A stretch of 6,207 bases of DNA, from positions 1 to 6,207 of the forward strand of contig JBIKKI010000132.1 of the NCBI GenBank assembly GCA_044360435.1, given 5' to 3'. Within the stretch, counting starts at the first letter, position 1. The number at the start of each line of letters is the position of its first letter. Below the pieces are notes generated by a model that had not been told where the DNA came from, searched no databases, and saw only the letters and a list, made by a program, of their open reading frames with translations. Position numbers and translations under genes: made by a program. Source of the stretch: REEB481 sp044360435 (lineage in GTDB: Bacteria > Bacteroidota > Bacteroidia > NS11-12g > UBA955). Below are positions 1 to 5,985 of this stretch, one piece after another.

Positions 1-1
1 C

Positions 2-604
2 TGCGTGATTGCCGGTTTGATCAGGCTGTATGAACATGGCGCGGATGAACGGTTCCTGTACGAAGCCAAAAACCTTACCGAGTATTGCATCACAGAGTTT
101 TATGATACCGGTCGGGGCTTGTTCTACTTCACGGCTGCTTCAGACCCGGCGCTGGTGGTCCGTAAAACCGACCTCACCGACGACGTGATTGATTCGGCCA
201 ATTCCATCATGGCCAGGTCACTCCTGAAGCTGGGTCACCTGTTTCTGGAAGAACAATACCTGAACATGAGCCATCAGATGCTGCATGCCGTTCGCGGACA
301 GGTGAAAAAATATCCGGGTTGGTACAGTGGCTGGGCCCAACTCGCCCTCAACGAAGCCTATCAGACCCTGCAAACCGAAATTTGCGGACCCGATGCCCGT
401 AAAAACCTGCAGTCCATCCGTGCGCACCTGCCTACATGTATGGTGCTGGCGCATGCTGATGCTGCTTCAACCCTGCCCATAGTACAAGATAAAAATACCG
501 GCCAAAACCAGATCTATCTGTGTTTCGACAAAGCCTGTATGGAACCTGTAGCAGAAGTACCTCAGGCGCTGGAAATTATCGAAGATATCTGGGGTAAAGA
601 TTGA
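2..604 (+). CDS. Thioredoxin-domain protein of the YyaL/SPATA20 (DUF255) family, C-terminal part, 5' end outside the window
   Basis: The reading frame is open from the first bases and enters from upstream; the GTG at position 5 is an internal valine codon, so the true start lies outside the window. About 200 residues are visible. They look like the end of the COG1331 family: an N-terminal thioredoxin-like DUF255 domain (not visible here) followed by a large alpha/alpha-barrel resembling glycosidases and sugar epimerases. Seen here are a helix reading IAGLIRLYEHG, an aromatic stretch with GLFYFTA, the segment DLTDDVIDSANSIMA, and near the end IYLCFDKACMEPV, matching the family's usual C-terminal 'Y.C....C..P' pattern with two cysteines. 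Full-length members have roughly 650-700 residues, so about a third is present. The biochemical role of the family is not settled; bacterial members are presumed cytoplasmic. The gene converges on the XRE regulator gene with an 18-base gap. Family assignment is by recognition of the C-terminal pattern only. Confidence 0.85.
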   Translation, partial: CVIAGLIRLYEHGADERFLYEAKNLTEYCITEFYDTGRGLFYFTAASDPALVVRKTDLTDDVIDSANSIMARSLLKLGHLFLEEQYLNMSHQMLHAVRGQVKKYPGWYSGWAQLALNEAYQTLQTEICGPDARKNLQSIRAHLPTCMVLAHADAASTLPIVQDKNTGQNQIYLCFDKACMEPVAEVPQALEIIEDIWGKD

Positions 605-626
605 ACCTAATCGCCTATTGGTTCAA
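601..626. terminator. Bidirectional hairpin spanning both convergent stop codons
   Basis: TTGAACC at 601-607 is the exact reverse complement of GGTTCAA at 620-626. Allowing one bulged T at 608, the stem continues with AAT (609-611) against ATT (617-619), closing on the five-base loop CGCCT. The plus-strand TGA (602-604) lies in the left arm and the minus-strand TGA (623-625, read as TCA on the plus strand) in the right arm. A symmetric hairpin between convergent genes fits a two-way terminator. The stem is not G+C-rich and there is no clean U-tract on either side (the minus strand continues TCTTTACC), so intrinsic termination may be weak. Confidence 0.55.
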
Positions 627-1009
627 CCCATTTGATGCAACAGTTGTTCCAGCAATTTGCTGTGGTGCAACACTTTTTCCTGAAGCGCAACCACTTCTTT
701 ACGGATTCCGGACAGTTCCTGCTTGAAGGCCTCATCTTGCTGTGCCAAAGCGGTTTGGGAAACAGCCTCAGGTTGCATGGGCGGGTTCGTGTCCAAATGC
801 AACAACACCGAAACGTTCACTCCGTAAATGCGCGCAATCATTTCCAAACGGTCTATGGAAATTGTTGATTCCCCGCGTTCCATTTTCCCGTAACCATTGG
901 GCGTGATGCCCAACAAGCCGGCCAGATATCCTTGTTTCAATCCCCGCAATTCCCGAAAAGTCCGTAGATTCTTACCAATTCGTTTATGTGTATCCAAACC
1001 CTTATTCAT
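623..1009 (-). CDS. XRE-family helix-turn-helix transcriptional regulator with C-terminal coiled coil
   Basis: This is a complete 128-residue protein starting at ATG (1007-1009). Residues ~9-70 form a Cro/C1-type HTH domain: RIGKNLRTFRELRGLKQGYL supplies helices 1-2, ITPNGYGKMERGES the turn and recognition helix with the typical 'E-R-G' ending, and ISIDRLEMIARIYGVNVSVL the last helices, as in lambda-repressor-like HTH_3 domains. After a short proline-rich linker (~76-82), residues ~88-126 are predicted amphipathic helix with hydrophobic spacing (F95, L99, I102, V106, L109, V113, L120, L123, L124), most simply a coiled coil for dimerisation. No metal, ligand or protease domain is visible. It is a small stand-alone regulator, not evidently a phage repressor or antitoxin: there is no toxin-like gene beside it. 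Palindromes directly upstream suggest autoregulation. Its targets cannot be read from sequence; the photolyase gene is divergent from it. Confidence 0.9.
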   Translation of the reverse strand: MNKGLDTHKRIGKNLRTFRELRGLKQGYLAGLLGITPNGYGKMERGESTISIDRLEMIARIYGVNVSVLLHLDTNPPMQPEAVSQTALAQQDEAFKQELSGIRKEVVALQEKVLHHSKLLEQLLHQMG

Positions 1010-1012
1010 AAA

Positions 1013-1026
1013 TCAATAAGTATTGA
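1013..1026. promoter_or_regulatory. Inverted repeat at the regulator start (candidate operator)
   Basis: TCAATA (1013-1018) and TATTGA (1021-1026) are exact reverse complements separated by AG, forming a 14-bp near-continuous palindrome. It ends four bases before the ATG of the XRE gene on the minus strand, so a bound dimer would block transcription start or early elongation. It contains AAGTA (1018-1022), a sequence also present in the larger palindrome at 1053-1075. The operator role is inferred from position and symmetry. Confidence 0.4.
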
Positions 1027-1030
1027 GGCA

Positions 1031-1038
1031 CAAATTAA
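1031..1038 (-). promoter_or_regulatory. Candidate -7 element for the XRE regulator gene
   Basis: Read on the minus strand this is TTAATTTG, one mismatch from the Bacteroidota -7 consensus TAnnTTTG. It would place transcription start near 1025-1027, giving a leader of roughly 16 bases. No clear -33 TTG is found at the expected distance; that position is occupied by the palindrome at 1053-1075, as would fit a repressible or weak promoter. This is a tentative call. Confidence 0.3.
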
Positions 1039-1052
1039 ATAGTATTTCTCGT

Positions 1053-1075
1053 GTACTTAAATACAGTTTAAGTAC
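1053..1075. promoter_or_regulatory. 9-bp inverted repeat upstream of the regulator (candidate operator)
   Basis: GTACTTAAA (1053-1061) and TTTAAGTAC (1067-1075) are perfect reverse complements with a five-base spacer TACAG. The 23-bp length and short spacer fit a binding site for a dimeric HTH protein. The site sits upstream of the candidate -7 element of the XRE gene, about where the -33 region should be, and its centre is about 45 bp from the smaller palindrome at 1013-1026. The AGTA core recurs at 1019-1022, 1041-1044 and 1071-1074. Autoregulation by the XRE protein is the simplest reading, but no binding data are available here. Confidence 0.5.
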
Positions 1076-1101
1076 CGTGTTTAGCAGATGAATTCAACTT
1101 T

Positions 1102-1125
1102 GGGAAACTATTGGTTTCCTTTTCT
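1102..1125 (+). terminator. Hairpin with T-rich tail in the divergent region
   Basis: GGAAAC (1103-1108) and GTTTCC (1114-1119) pair perfectly around the loop TATTG; G1102 can add a wobble pair with T1120. The sequence continues TTTTCT, so on the plus strand it has the shape of a small intrinsic terminator. No plus-strand gene ends nearby, so it might block antisense or read-through transcription before the photolyase, or act in DNA as a protein-binding site. The stem is only 6-7 bp. Confidence 0.3.
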
Positions 1126-1256
1126 ATGTAGGGAATAGGGAACATCAACGCCAATCATTCCTTCTAATGAATTGACAATGAATACATTAGACAGAAATTA
1201 TCCATGTTTTAACCAAATAATGCAAAGCGAAACCTTCACTTCCTTCATAGTCAAAT

Positions 1257-1281
1257 TTCATTTCCAGAATTTAGAAATGAA
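1257..1281. promoter_or_regulatory. Perfect 8-bp inverted repeat upstream of the photolyase
   Basis: TTCATTTC (1257-1264) and GAAATGAA (1274-1281) are exact reverse complements separated by nine bases. It ends 32 bases before the ATG at 1314. It could be an operator for a dimeric regulator or an A+T-rich leader hairpin. It does not resemble the AGTAC palindromes beside the XRE gene, so a different binding protein would be expected. Confidence 0.35.
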
Positions 1282-1313
1282 CCCGCCTTGTTCTTCGGGT
1301 GTTACACTGTGGT

Positions 1314-2801
1314 ATGCCGGGTGAAAGGAAGGAAATCCAGGTTGTTTGGCTGAAGCGCGACCTGCGCACGCAAGACCATGCGGCGTTGGCGGCAGCTGAA
1401 TTATCCGGTAAACCCTGGCTGGCCATCTGGATTTTTGAGCCTTCCCTCCTCGCCCACTCCGATGCAGCTCCACGACACCACGGATTTTGCCTGCAATCCC
1501 TTGCAGCGATGAACCATCAATGGCAGGGCATCCGGCAGGAAGTGGCCCTGTTTCATGCCGAAGCGGAAGATGTGTTTGCGGCATTAGCTACACTGTACAA
1601 AATAGCAACGGTGTTCAGTTATGCCGAATCGGGAACCCGCATCACCTGGGATCGCGACCGTCGCATGAAGCGCTGGTTTCAGGAACGGAACATCGGATGG
1701 ACGGAATTCCAGCGCGATGGCATCCGACGCGGCATCAGAAACCGCGCAGGCTGGGACGCTGCCTGGTTTGCCACCATGCATGCACCACAAGTACAAAACA
1801 GCTACCGTGTGGCAGAACCTCTGGCCGTTCCGGAGCAGCTGCTCCTGAGCCAGGAACAACGGAACCATTGGCTTCGCGCGGTGGAAGGCTTGCAACCCGG
1901 CGGCGAAATCATGGCCAGCCGTTACTTAACGGATTTCTTCCGGGGAAGAGGCCGTGATTACCGGCGCGCCATCTCCAAACCACAGGAAAGCCGTCGCGCC
2001 TGCAGTCGCCTCTCGCCGTATCTGGCCTGGGGAAATTTATCGAGCCGGCAGGTGTACCAATTCACCCAGCAAAACATCCGGGAGACCAGACAAAAACAGC
2101 CCTGGCAGAGCTTTCTGGAACGCCTGAAATGGCGTTGCCACTTCATCCAGAAATTCGAGAATGAATGCCGTTACGAAACCGAGCACATCAACGCCGGCTA
2201 CGAGGGGCTGGAGCGCAACAGCGACCCTGAGCCGCTAAAGGCCTGGATGGAAGGACGCACGGGCATTCCGCTGGTAGATGCTTCCATGCGCTGCTTGCAG
2301 GCCACTGGCTGGATCAATTTCCGCATGCGTGCCATGCTGGTTTCGGTATTGTGCCACCACATGGGCTACGACTGGCGCGCCGGGGCTTATCACCTTGCGC
2401 GATTGTTCCTCGATTACGAGCCGGGCATCCATTATCCGCAGTTTCAGATGCAGGCCGGAACCACGGGCATTCATACCCTGCGCGTGTATAATCCTGTGAA
2501 GAATGCGCTCAGCCATGACCCGGAAGCAACGTTCATTTTAAGCTGGGTACCCGAACTGCGTGGCTTGCCGATAAACTTTGTACATCGTCCCTGGCTGCTG
2601 AACGACATGGAAGCACAGCTGTACCATTTCAAACCCGGAACAGACTATCCGCTTCCCCTGTTCCATCCGGAAAAGGCGCCACGTGCGCATACCGACCCTC
2701 TTTGGGCTTTGCGGAAAGATCAACTGGTAAAAAGAGAACAGCTCAGGATTTTACAACTGCATACCCGCGAAGGCCTGCGAAGGCGGCCTGAAGGCACTTA
2801 G
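1314..2801 (+). CDS. Cryptochrome/deoxyribodipyrimidine photolyase family flavoprotein
   Basis: Members bind FAD and mostly use blue light to split UV-induced pyrimidine dimers; some are light sensors. I chose the ATG at 1314 (495 residues): it puts VVWLKRDLR at residues 10-18, as usual for family N-termini. An in-frame GTG at 1299 would add five residues; neither start has a Shine-Dalgarno. Domains: an alpha/beta antenna domain (~9-130), a linker, then the helical FAD domain (~200-480) with LSPYLAWGNLSSRQVYQ (233-249), RLKWR (270-274), GIPLVDASMRCLQATGW (317-333), DWRAG (353-357) and FLDYEPGIHYPQFQMQAG (365-382). The last motif differs from the classical N-N-G-G-W-Q-W of E. coli PhrB, so several active-site and electron-transfer residues are substituted, and CPD repair should not be assumed. 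It lacks the Cys cluster expected of the FeS-containing 6-4 photolyases. It is convergent with the helicase gene, sharing a 4-bp stop overlap. Family is certain; subclass is open. Confidence 0.93.
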   Translation: MPGERKEIQVVWLKRDLRTQDHAALAAAELSGKPWLAIWIFEPSLLAHSDAAPRHHGFCLQSLAAMNHQWQGIRQEVALFHAEAEDVFAALATLYKIATVFSYAESGTRITWDRDRRMKRWFQERNIGWTEFQRDGIRRGIRNRAGWDAAWFATMHAPQVQNSYRVAEPLAVPEQLLLSQEQRNHWLRAVEGLQPGGEIMASRYLTDFFRGRGRDYRRAISKPQESRRACSRLSPYLAWGNLSSRQVYQFTQQNIRETRQKQPWQSFLERLKWRCHFIQKFENECRYETEHINAGYEGLERNSDPEPLKAWMEGRTGIPLVDASMRCLQATGWINFRMRAMLVSVLCHHMGYDWRAGAYHLARLFLDYEPGIHYPQFQMQAGTTGIHTLRVYNPVKNALSHDPEATFILSWVPELRGLPINFVHRPWLLNDMEAQLYHFKPGTDYPLPLFHPEKAPRAHTDPLWALRKDQLVKREQLRILQLHTREGLRRRPEGT

Positions 2802-4030
2802 CCCCTGGGCTTCCCATGTTGGCTTTTGCCTTTACCGGACCTGCCGGAATGCCTTCCCGGTTTGCCGTTTCGGTCTTGTCCCGGTTTCTTTTCGGTGATA
2901 CCCGGCTGAATGCCTTCGGGCAATGGAACTTCGTTGATGGGCGATTCGATAAGTTCTTCGATGCGCTTCAGCTTCCTGCGGTCCGGACCATTCACCAGGG
3001 TGATGGCCTCGCCTTCGGATTCTGCGCGGGCCGTACGTCCAATGCGGTGCACATAATCTTCGCCATCGCGCGGCACATCGTAATTGATCACCAGTCCAAT
3101 ATCGTCGATGTCAATACCGCGGCTGAGGATGTCTGTAGCGACCAAAACCGGCACCCGTTTGCTGCGGAATCCGCGCAGTACTTCTTCGCGCTGTGCCTGT
3201 TCAAGGTCAGAATGGATGCAGGCCACCGACAATCCGGAGCGGCGAAGTTCCCGTTCCAGATCTTTTACTTTTTGTTTGGTGCCGGCGAAGATGATGGTGC
3301 TCACCCCTTCCCGCTTCTGAACGATGTTGCGCACCAACGCGTTCTTACTGCTGTCTTCCACCAGATAAACGCTTTGCTTCACGCGCTCGGCAGGTTTGGA
3401 CACGGCCAGGCTGATTTCCGCAGGATCACGCAGGAGTTTCTTGGCCAGGTCGCGGATTTTGGGCGACATGGTGGCTGAAAACATCAGCGTTTGCCGCTGC
3501 GTGGGCAGAAAGGATACGATCTTCTGAATGTCGAAAATGAATCCCATGTGCAACATCCGGTCGGCTTCATCGAGGATGAGGTGCCGCAGGTTTTTGAAGT
3601 TCACGTAGCCCATGTTCATGTGGGCGAGCAAGCGGCCGGGCGTGGCAATGATGATGTTTGCACCCTGACTGAGCGCCTTCTTTTCGCGTTCAAAGGCAAG
3701 TCCGTCGGTACCGCCATAAATGGGCAGTGCACTGACAGGCGTGTAATAGGAAAACCCTTGCAGGGCCTGATCGATCTGCAGCGCCAATTCGCGCGTAGGC
3801 ACCAGGATGAGCGTAGTAATATGGTCGGCAGGTTCGAGCACAAGGTCATCCAGAACCGGCAACAAAAAGGCGGCTGTTTTGCCTGTGCCTGTTTGGGCGC
3901 AACCAATGATGTCGCGGCCTTCCAGAATTATGGGAATGGCTTGTTCCTGAATGGGTGTTGCCTGTTCAAAGCCCATGGCATAAAGGCCATCGAGCAGTTC
4001 ATCGGTAAATGGGAAATCTTCGAATTTCAA
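2798..4030 (-). CDS. DEAD-box ATP-dependent RNA helicase, RhlE-like
   Basis: This 410-residue protein uses ATP to unwind short RNA duplexes; relatives act in ribosome assembly, RNA decay and cold growth. All core motifs are intact: Q motif GFEQATPIQEQ (20-30), motif I AQTGTGKT (45-52), Ia PTRELA (78-83), GG (106-107), Ib TPGR (130-133), II DEAD (154-157), III SAT (185-187), IV IIFAGTK (246-252), V ATDILSRGID (298-307), VI HRIGRTAR (328-335). The second RecA domain ends near 360, followed by a short tail rich in K, R, G, H and Q (~380-410) that probably binds RNA non-specifically. The length is typical of RhlE-type proteins, with no DbpA or CsdA C-terminal domain. The start is TTG (4028-4030): no in-frame ATG lies close upstream, and the first internal Met (residue 19) would remove conserved residues before the Q motif. 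The stop TAA overlaps the photolyase TAG. It is divergent from typA. Confidence 0.95.
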   Translation of the reverse strand: MKFEDFPFTDELLDGLYAMGFEQATPIQEQAIPIILEGRDIIGCAQTGTGKTAAFLLPVLDDLVLEPADHITTLILVPTRELALQIDQALQGFSYYTPVSALPIYGGTDGLAFEREKKALSQGANIIIATPGRLLAHMNMGYVNFKNLRHLILDEADRMLHMGFIFDIQKIVSFLPTQRQTLMFSATMSPKIRDLAKKLLRDPAEISLAVSKPAERVKQSVYLVEDSSKNALVRNIVQKREGVSTIIFAGTKQKVKDLERELRRSGLSVACIHSDLEQAQREEVLRGFRSKRVPVLVATDILSRGIDIDDIGLVINYDVPRDGEDYVHRIGRTARAESEGEAITLVNGPDRRKLKRIEELIESPINEVPLPEGIQPGITEKKPGQDRNGKPGRHSGRSGKGKSQHGKPRG

Positions 4031-4040
4031 GAGCTGTAGG

Positions 4041-4048
4041 CAAAGATA
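4041..4048 (-). promoter_or_regulatory. -7 promoter element for the helicase gene (TAnnTTTG)
   Basis: On the minus strand the sequence is TATCTTTG, an exact match to the Bacteroidota sigma-70 -7 consensus TAnnTTTG. It lies ten bases before the TTG start codon at 4030, so transcription should begin only about six bases ahead of the start and the mRNA would be almost leaderless. No convincing TTG -33 element is seen about 20 bases further upstream; a second TTTG lies too close (eight bases). Confidence 0.45.
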
Positions 4049-4121
4049 GGCAAAGCAGGGCTCCTTCTTCCTTCATGAAAAAACAATACTGGCTTCATAG
4101 TGAAATGCCGCTGAATTAGCG

Positions 4122-4129
4122 TAATTTCG
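4122..4129 (+). promoter_or_regulatory. Candidate -7 promoter element for typA
   Basis: TAATTTCG differs by one base from TAnnTTTG and ends 21 bases before the typA ATG, predicting a leader of about 15 bases. No clear -33 TTG is visible at the usual distance. A short inverted repeat TTCA-TAG-TGAA (4094-4104) lies about where such an element would be. There is no Shine-Dalgarno before the ATG. Confidence 0.35.
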
Positions 4130-4150
4130 CGGACTTTTTTACTACCCCGA

Positions 4151-5965
4151 ATGAACCTTCGTAACATTGCCATCATTGCCCACGTTGACCACGGAAAAAC
4201 CACCCTGGTGGACAAGATGCTGCTGCATTCACGCATTTTCCGTGAAAACCAGGAAGCCGGTGAACTCATCCTCGACAACAACGACCTGGAACGCGAACGC
4301 GGCATCACCATCCTGGCCAAGAACGTAAGCATTGAATGGAAAGGCCATAAAATCAACATCATTGACACGCCCGGTCACGCCGATTTCGGTGGTGAAGTGG
4401 AACGCGTACTGAACATGGCCGACGGCGTATTGCTGCTGGTGGACGCCTTCGAAGGCCCCATGCCACAAACCCGATTCGTACTGCAAAAAGCACTGCAGTT
4501 GGGCAAGAAACCGGTTTTGGTGATCAACAAGGTGGACAAACCCAACTGCGATCCCGACAAAACCCACGACGATGTATTCGACCTCTTCTTCAACCTCGGC
4601 GCCACCGAAGAACAATTGGATTTCCCTACCATCTACGGCAGCGGCAAGCAGGGCTGGTATGGCCCCGACTGGAAGAAGCCCACGGAAGATGTGAGCTACC
4701 TGCTCGATACCATCCTGAAAGAAATTCCTGCTCCGGTGATTCGCGAAGGCGCACCGCAATTGCAAATCACCAGTCTGGATTACAGCAGCTATACCGGTCG
4801 TATTGCCATCGGCAGGGTGCATCAGGGCACGCTGAAAGAGAATATGCCCGTGAGCCTCATCAAGCGCGACGGCAGCATCCAGAAACACCGCATCCGCGAG
4901 CTGTTTGTATTCGAAGGCCTGGGCCGCCGCAAGGTGGCTGAAGTGAACGCCGGCGACATCTGCGCGCTGACCGGTCTGGAGCAATTCGAAATTGGCGATA
5001 CCGTTTCTGATCCTGAAAACCCACAGGCCATGCCGCCCATCAACATTGATGAGCCCACCATGAGCATGGTGTTTACCATCAACAACTCCCCTTTCTTCGG
5101 AAAAGAAGGCAAATTCGTGACCAGCCGTCACCTGCGCGACCGTCTGGAGAAAGAAACCGAGAAGAACCTGGCCATGCGCCTGAAGCCCACCGACAGCGCG
5201 GACTCCTTCATGGTGTTCGGTCGTGGGATTCTGCACCTCGGCATTTTGGTAGAAACCATGCGCCGCGAAGGTTATGAGCTGCAGCTCGGACAGCCCCGCG
5301 TACTGGTGAAGGAAATCAACGGAGAAATGCATGAACCCGTTGAAACGCTTACCGTGGATGTTCCTGAGCACCACAGCGGCAAGGTGATTGAAGCCGTGAG
5401 CCAGCGCAAAGGCGAGATGCTGAGCATGCAGCCCAAAGGCGATTTCGTGCGTCTGGAATTCGACATTCCTTCACGCGGCCTGATTGGTTTGCGCAACCAG
5501 ATGCTGACCGCCACGCAAGGTGAAGCCATCATGGCGCACCGCTTCAAGGAATACGCACCCTGGAAAGGTTCTATGCCCGGACGCATCAACGGCGTACTCA
5601 TCAGCAAAGAAAAAGGCACTTCCACGGCCTACAGCATGGATAAACTGAAAGACCGCGGACAGTTCTTCATCCATCCCGGAGAAGAAGTGTACACCGGACA
5701 GATCATCGGCGAGCAGATCAAGCCCGGCGACCTGGTGGTGAACGTGGTGACGGCCAAGCAGCTCACCAACTTCCGCGCCGCCGGTAAAGACGACAATACC
5801 GTATTGGCTCCGCCCATTCAGTTTTCACTGGAAGAAGCGATGGAATACATCGAAGAGGACGAATACGTAGAAGTAACGCCACAGAACATCCGTCTGCGTA
5901 AGATCCTGCTCGACGAAAACGACCGTAAACGCGCCTCCAACAAGGCACTTTCCGGCACGCTGTAA
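4151..5965 (+). CDS. typA: Ribosome-associated translational GTPase TypA/BipA
   Basis: A complete 604-residue GTPase of the EF-G/LepA superfamily, at the family's normal length. It binds 70S ribosomes at the EF-G site and is known in other bacteria for 50S subunit assembly at low temperature and stress or virulence control. GTPase motifs: G1 AHVDHGKTTL (10-19), G2 in RERGIT (48-53), G3 DTPGH (72-76), G4 NKVD (126-129), G5 GSGK (163-166). Then come an EF-Tu-like beta-barrel (~203-290), the EF-G domain III-like fold (~300-380), the domain V-like fold (~393-475), and the TypA-specific C-terminal domain (~480-604) with the diagnostic KQLTNFRAAGKDD (536-548), which separates it from EF-G, LepA and TetM. 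The ATG at 4151 puts the P-loop at the usual distance from the N terminus. It is monocistronic as far as visible: the helicase is divergent upstream and the repeats lie downstream. No key residue is missing. Confidence 0.98.
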   Translation: MNLRNIAIIAHVDHGKTTLVDKMLLHSRIFRENQEAGELILDNNDLERERGITILAKNVSIEWKGHKINIIDTPGHADFGGEVERVLNMADGVLLLVDAFEGPMPQTRFVLQKALQLGKKPVLVINKVDKPNCDPDKTHDDVFDLFFNLGATEEQLDFPTIYGSGKQGWYGPDWKKPTEDVSYLLDTILKEIPAPVIREGAPQLQITSLDYSSYTGRIAIGRVHQGTLKENMPVSLIKRDGSIQKHRIRELFVFEGLGRRKVAEVNAGDICALTGLEQFEIGDTVSDPENPQAMPPINIDEPTMSMVFTINNSPFFGKEGKFVTSRHLRDRLEKETEKNLAMRLKPTDSADSFMVFGRGILHLGILVETMRREGYELQLGQPRVLVKEINGEMHEPVETLTVDVPEHHSGKVIEAVSQRKGEMLSMQPKGDFVRLEFDIPSRGLIGLRNQMLTATQGEAIMAHRFKEYAPWKGSMPGRINGVLISKEKGTSTAYSMDKLKDRGQFFIHPGEEVYTGQIIGEQIKPGDLVVNVVTAKQLTNFRAAGKDDNTVLAPPIQFSLEEAMEYIEEDEYVEVTPQNIRLRKILLDENDRKRASNKALSGTL

Positions 5966-5981
5966 GAATTTAACCTTCTTA
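5963..5981 (+). terminator. Weak A+T-rich hairpin at the typA stop codon
   Basis: TAAGAA (5963-5968, beginning with the stop codon) pairs with TTCTTA (5976-5981) across a seven-base loop. The following GTTCTGTC is only mildly T-rich. The stem is short and lacks G-C pairs, so it is at best a weak terminator; the repeat hairpins just downstream may matter more. Confidence 0.2.
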
Positions 5982-5985
5982 GTTC

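Larger units (their letters stand above)
1010..1313. other. Non-coding divergent region between the XRE regulator and photolyase genes
   Basis: No credible gene was found in this A+T-richer stretch. It holds the two palindromes beside the XRE start, a hairpin with a T-rich tail at 1102-1125, a perfect tandem heptamer TAGGGAA x2 at 1129-1142, and an inverted repeat at 1257-1281 just before the photolyase. A TTGACA lies at 1172-1177, but no good partner -10 or TAnnTTTG element follows it at a normal distance, so the photolyase promoter is not identified. No riboswitch or tRNA-like fold was recognised. Confidence 0.6.

Noticed and set aside
623..1009. XRE protein as the antitoxin of a toxin-antitoxin pair or a phage repressor
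   Set aside because: No small toxin-like gene is adjacent, and the neighbours are housekeeping genes with no phage or mobile signature.
1172..1200. Sigma-70 style promoter beginning TTGACA upstream of the photolyase
   Set aside because: The TTGACA is perfect, but at 17-18 bases the following hexamer is poor (AATTAT at best), and Bacteroidota generally use TTG/TAnnTTTG, which is not matched here.
1299..1313. GTG at 1299 as the photolyase start
   Set aside because: It is possible, but the ATG at 1314 gives the usual family N-terminal length before the VVWLKRDLR strand, and the extra five residues show no conserved feature.
2816..3478. A 220-codon plus-strand open frame opposite the helicase (and another at 3491-4039)
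   Set aside because: Both are mirror frames of an intact DEAD-box gene; no domain, signal or promoter supports them.
4229..5374. A 381-codon open frame on the minus strand inside typA
   Set aside because: It lies wholly antisense to a fully conserved GTPase gene. Its translation is rich in H, F, Q and A with no recognisable domain, as expected from the complement of a G+C-rich third-position codon pattern.
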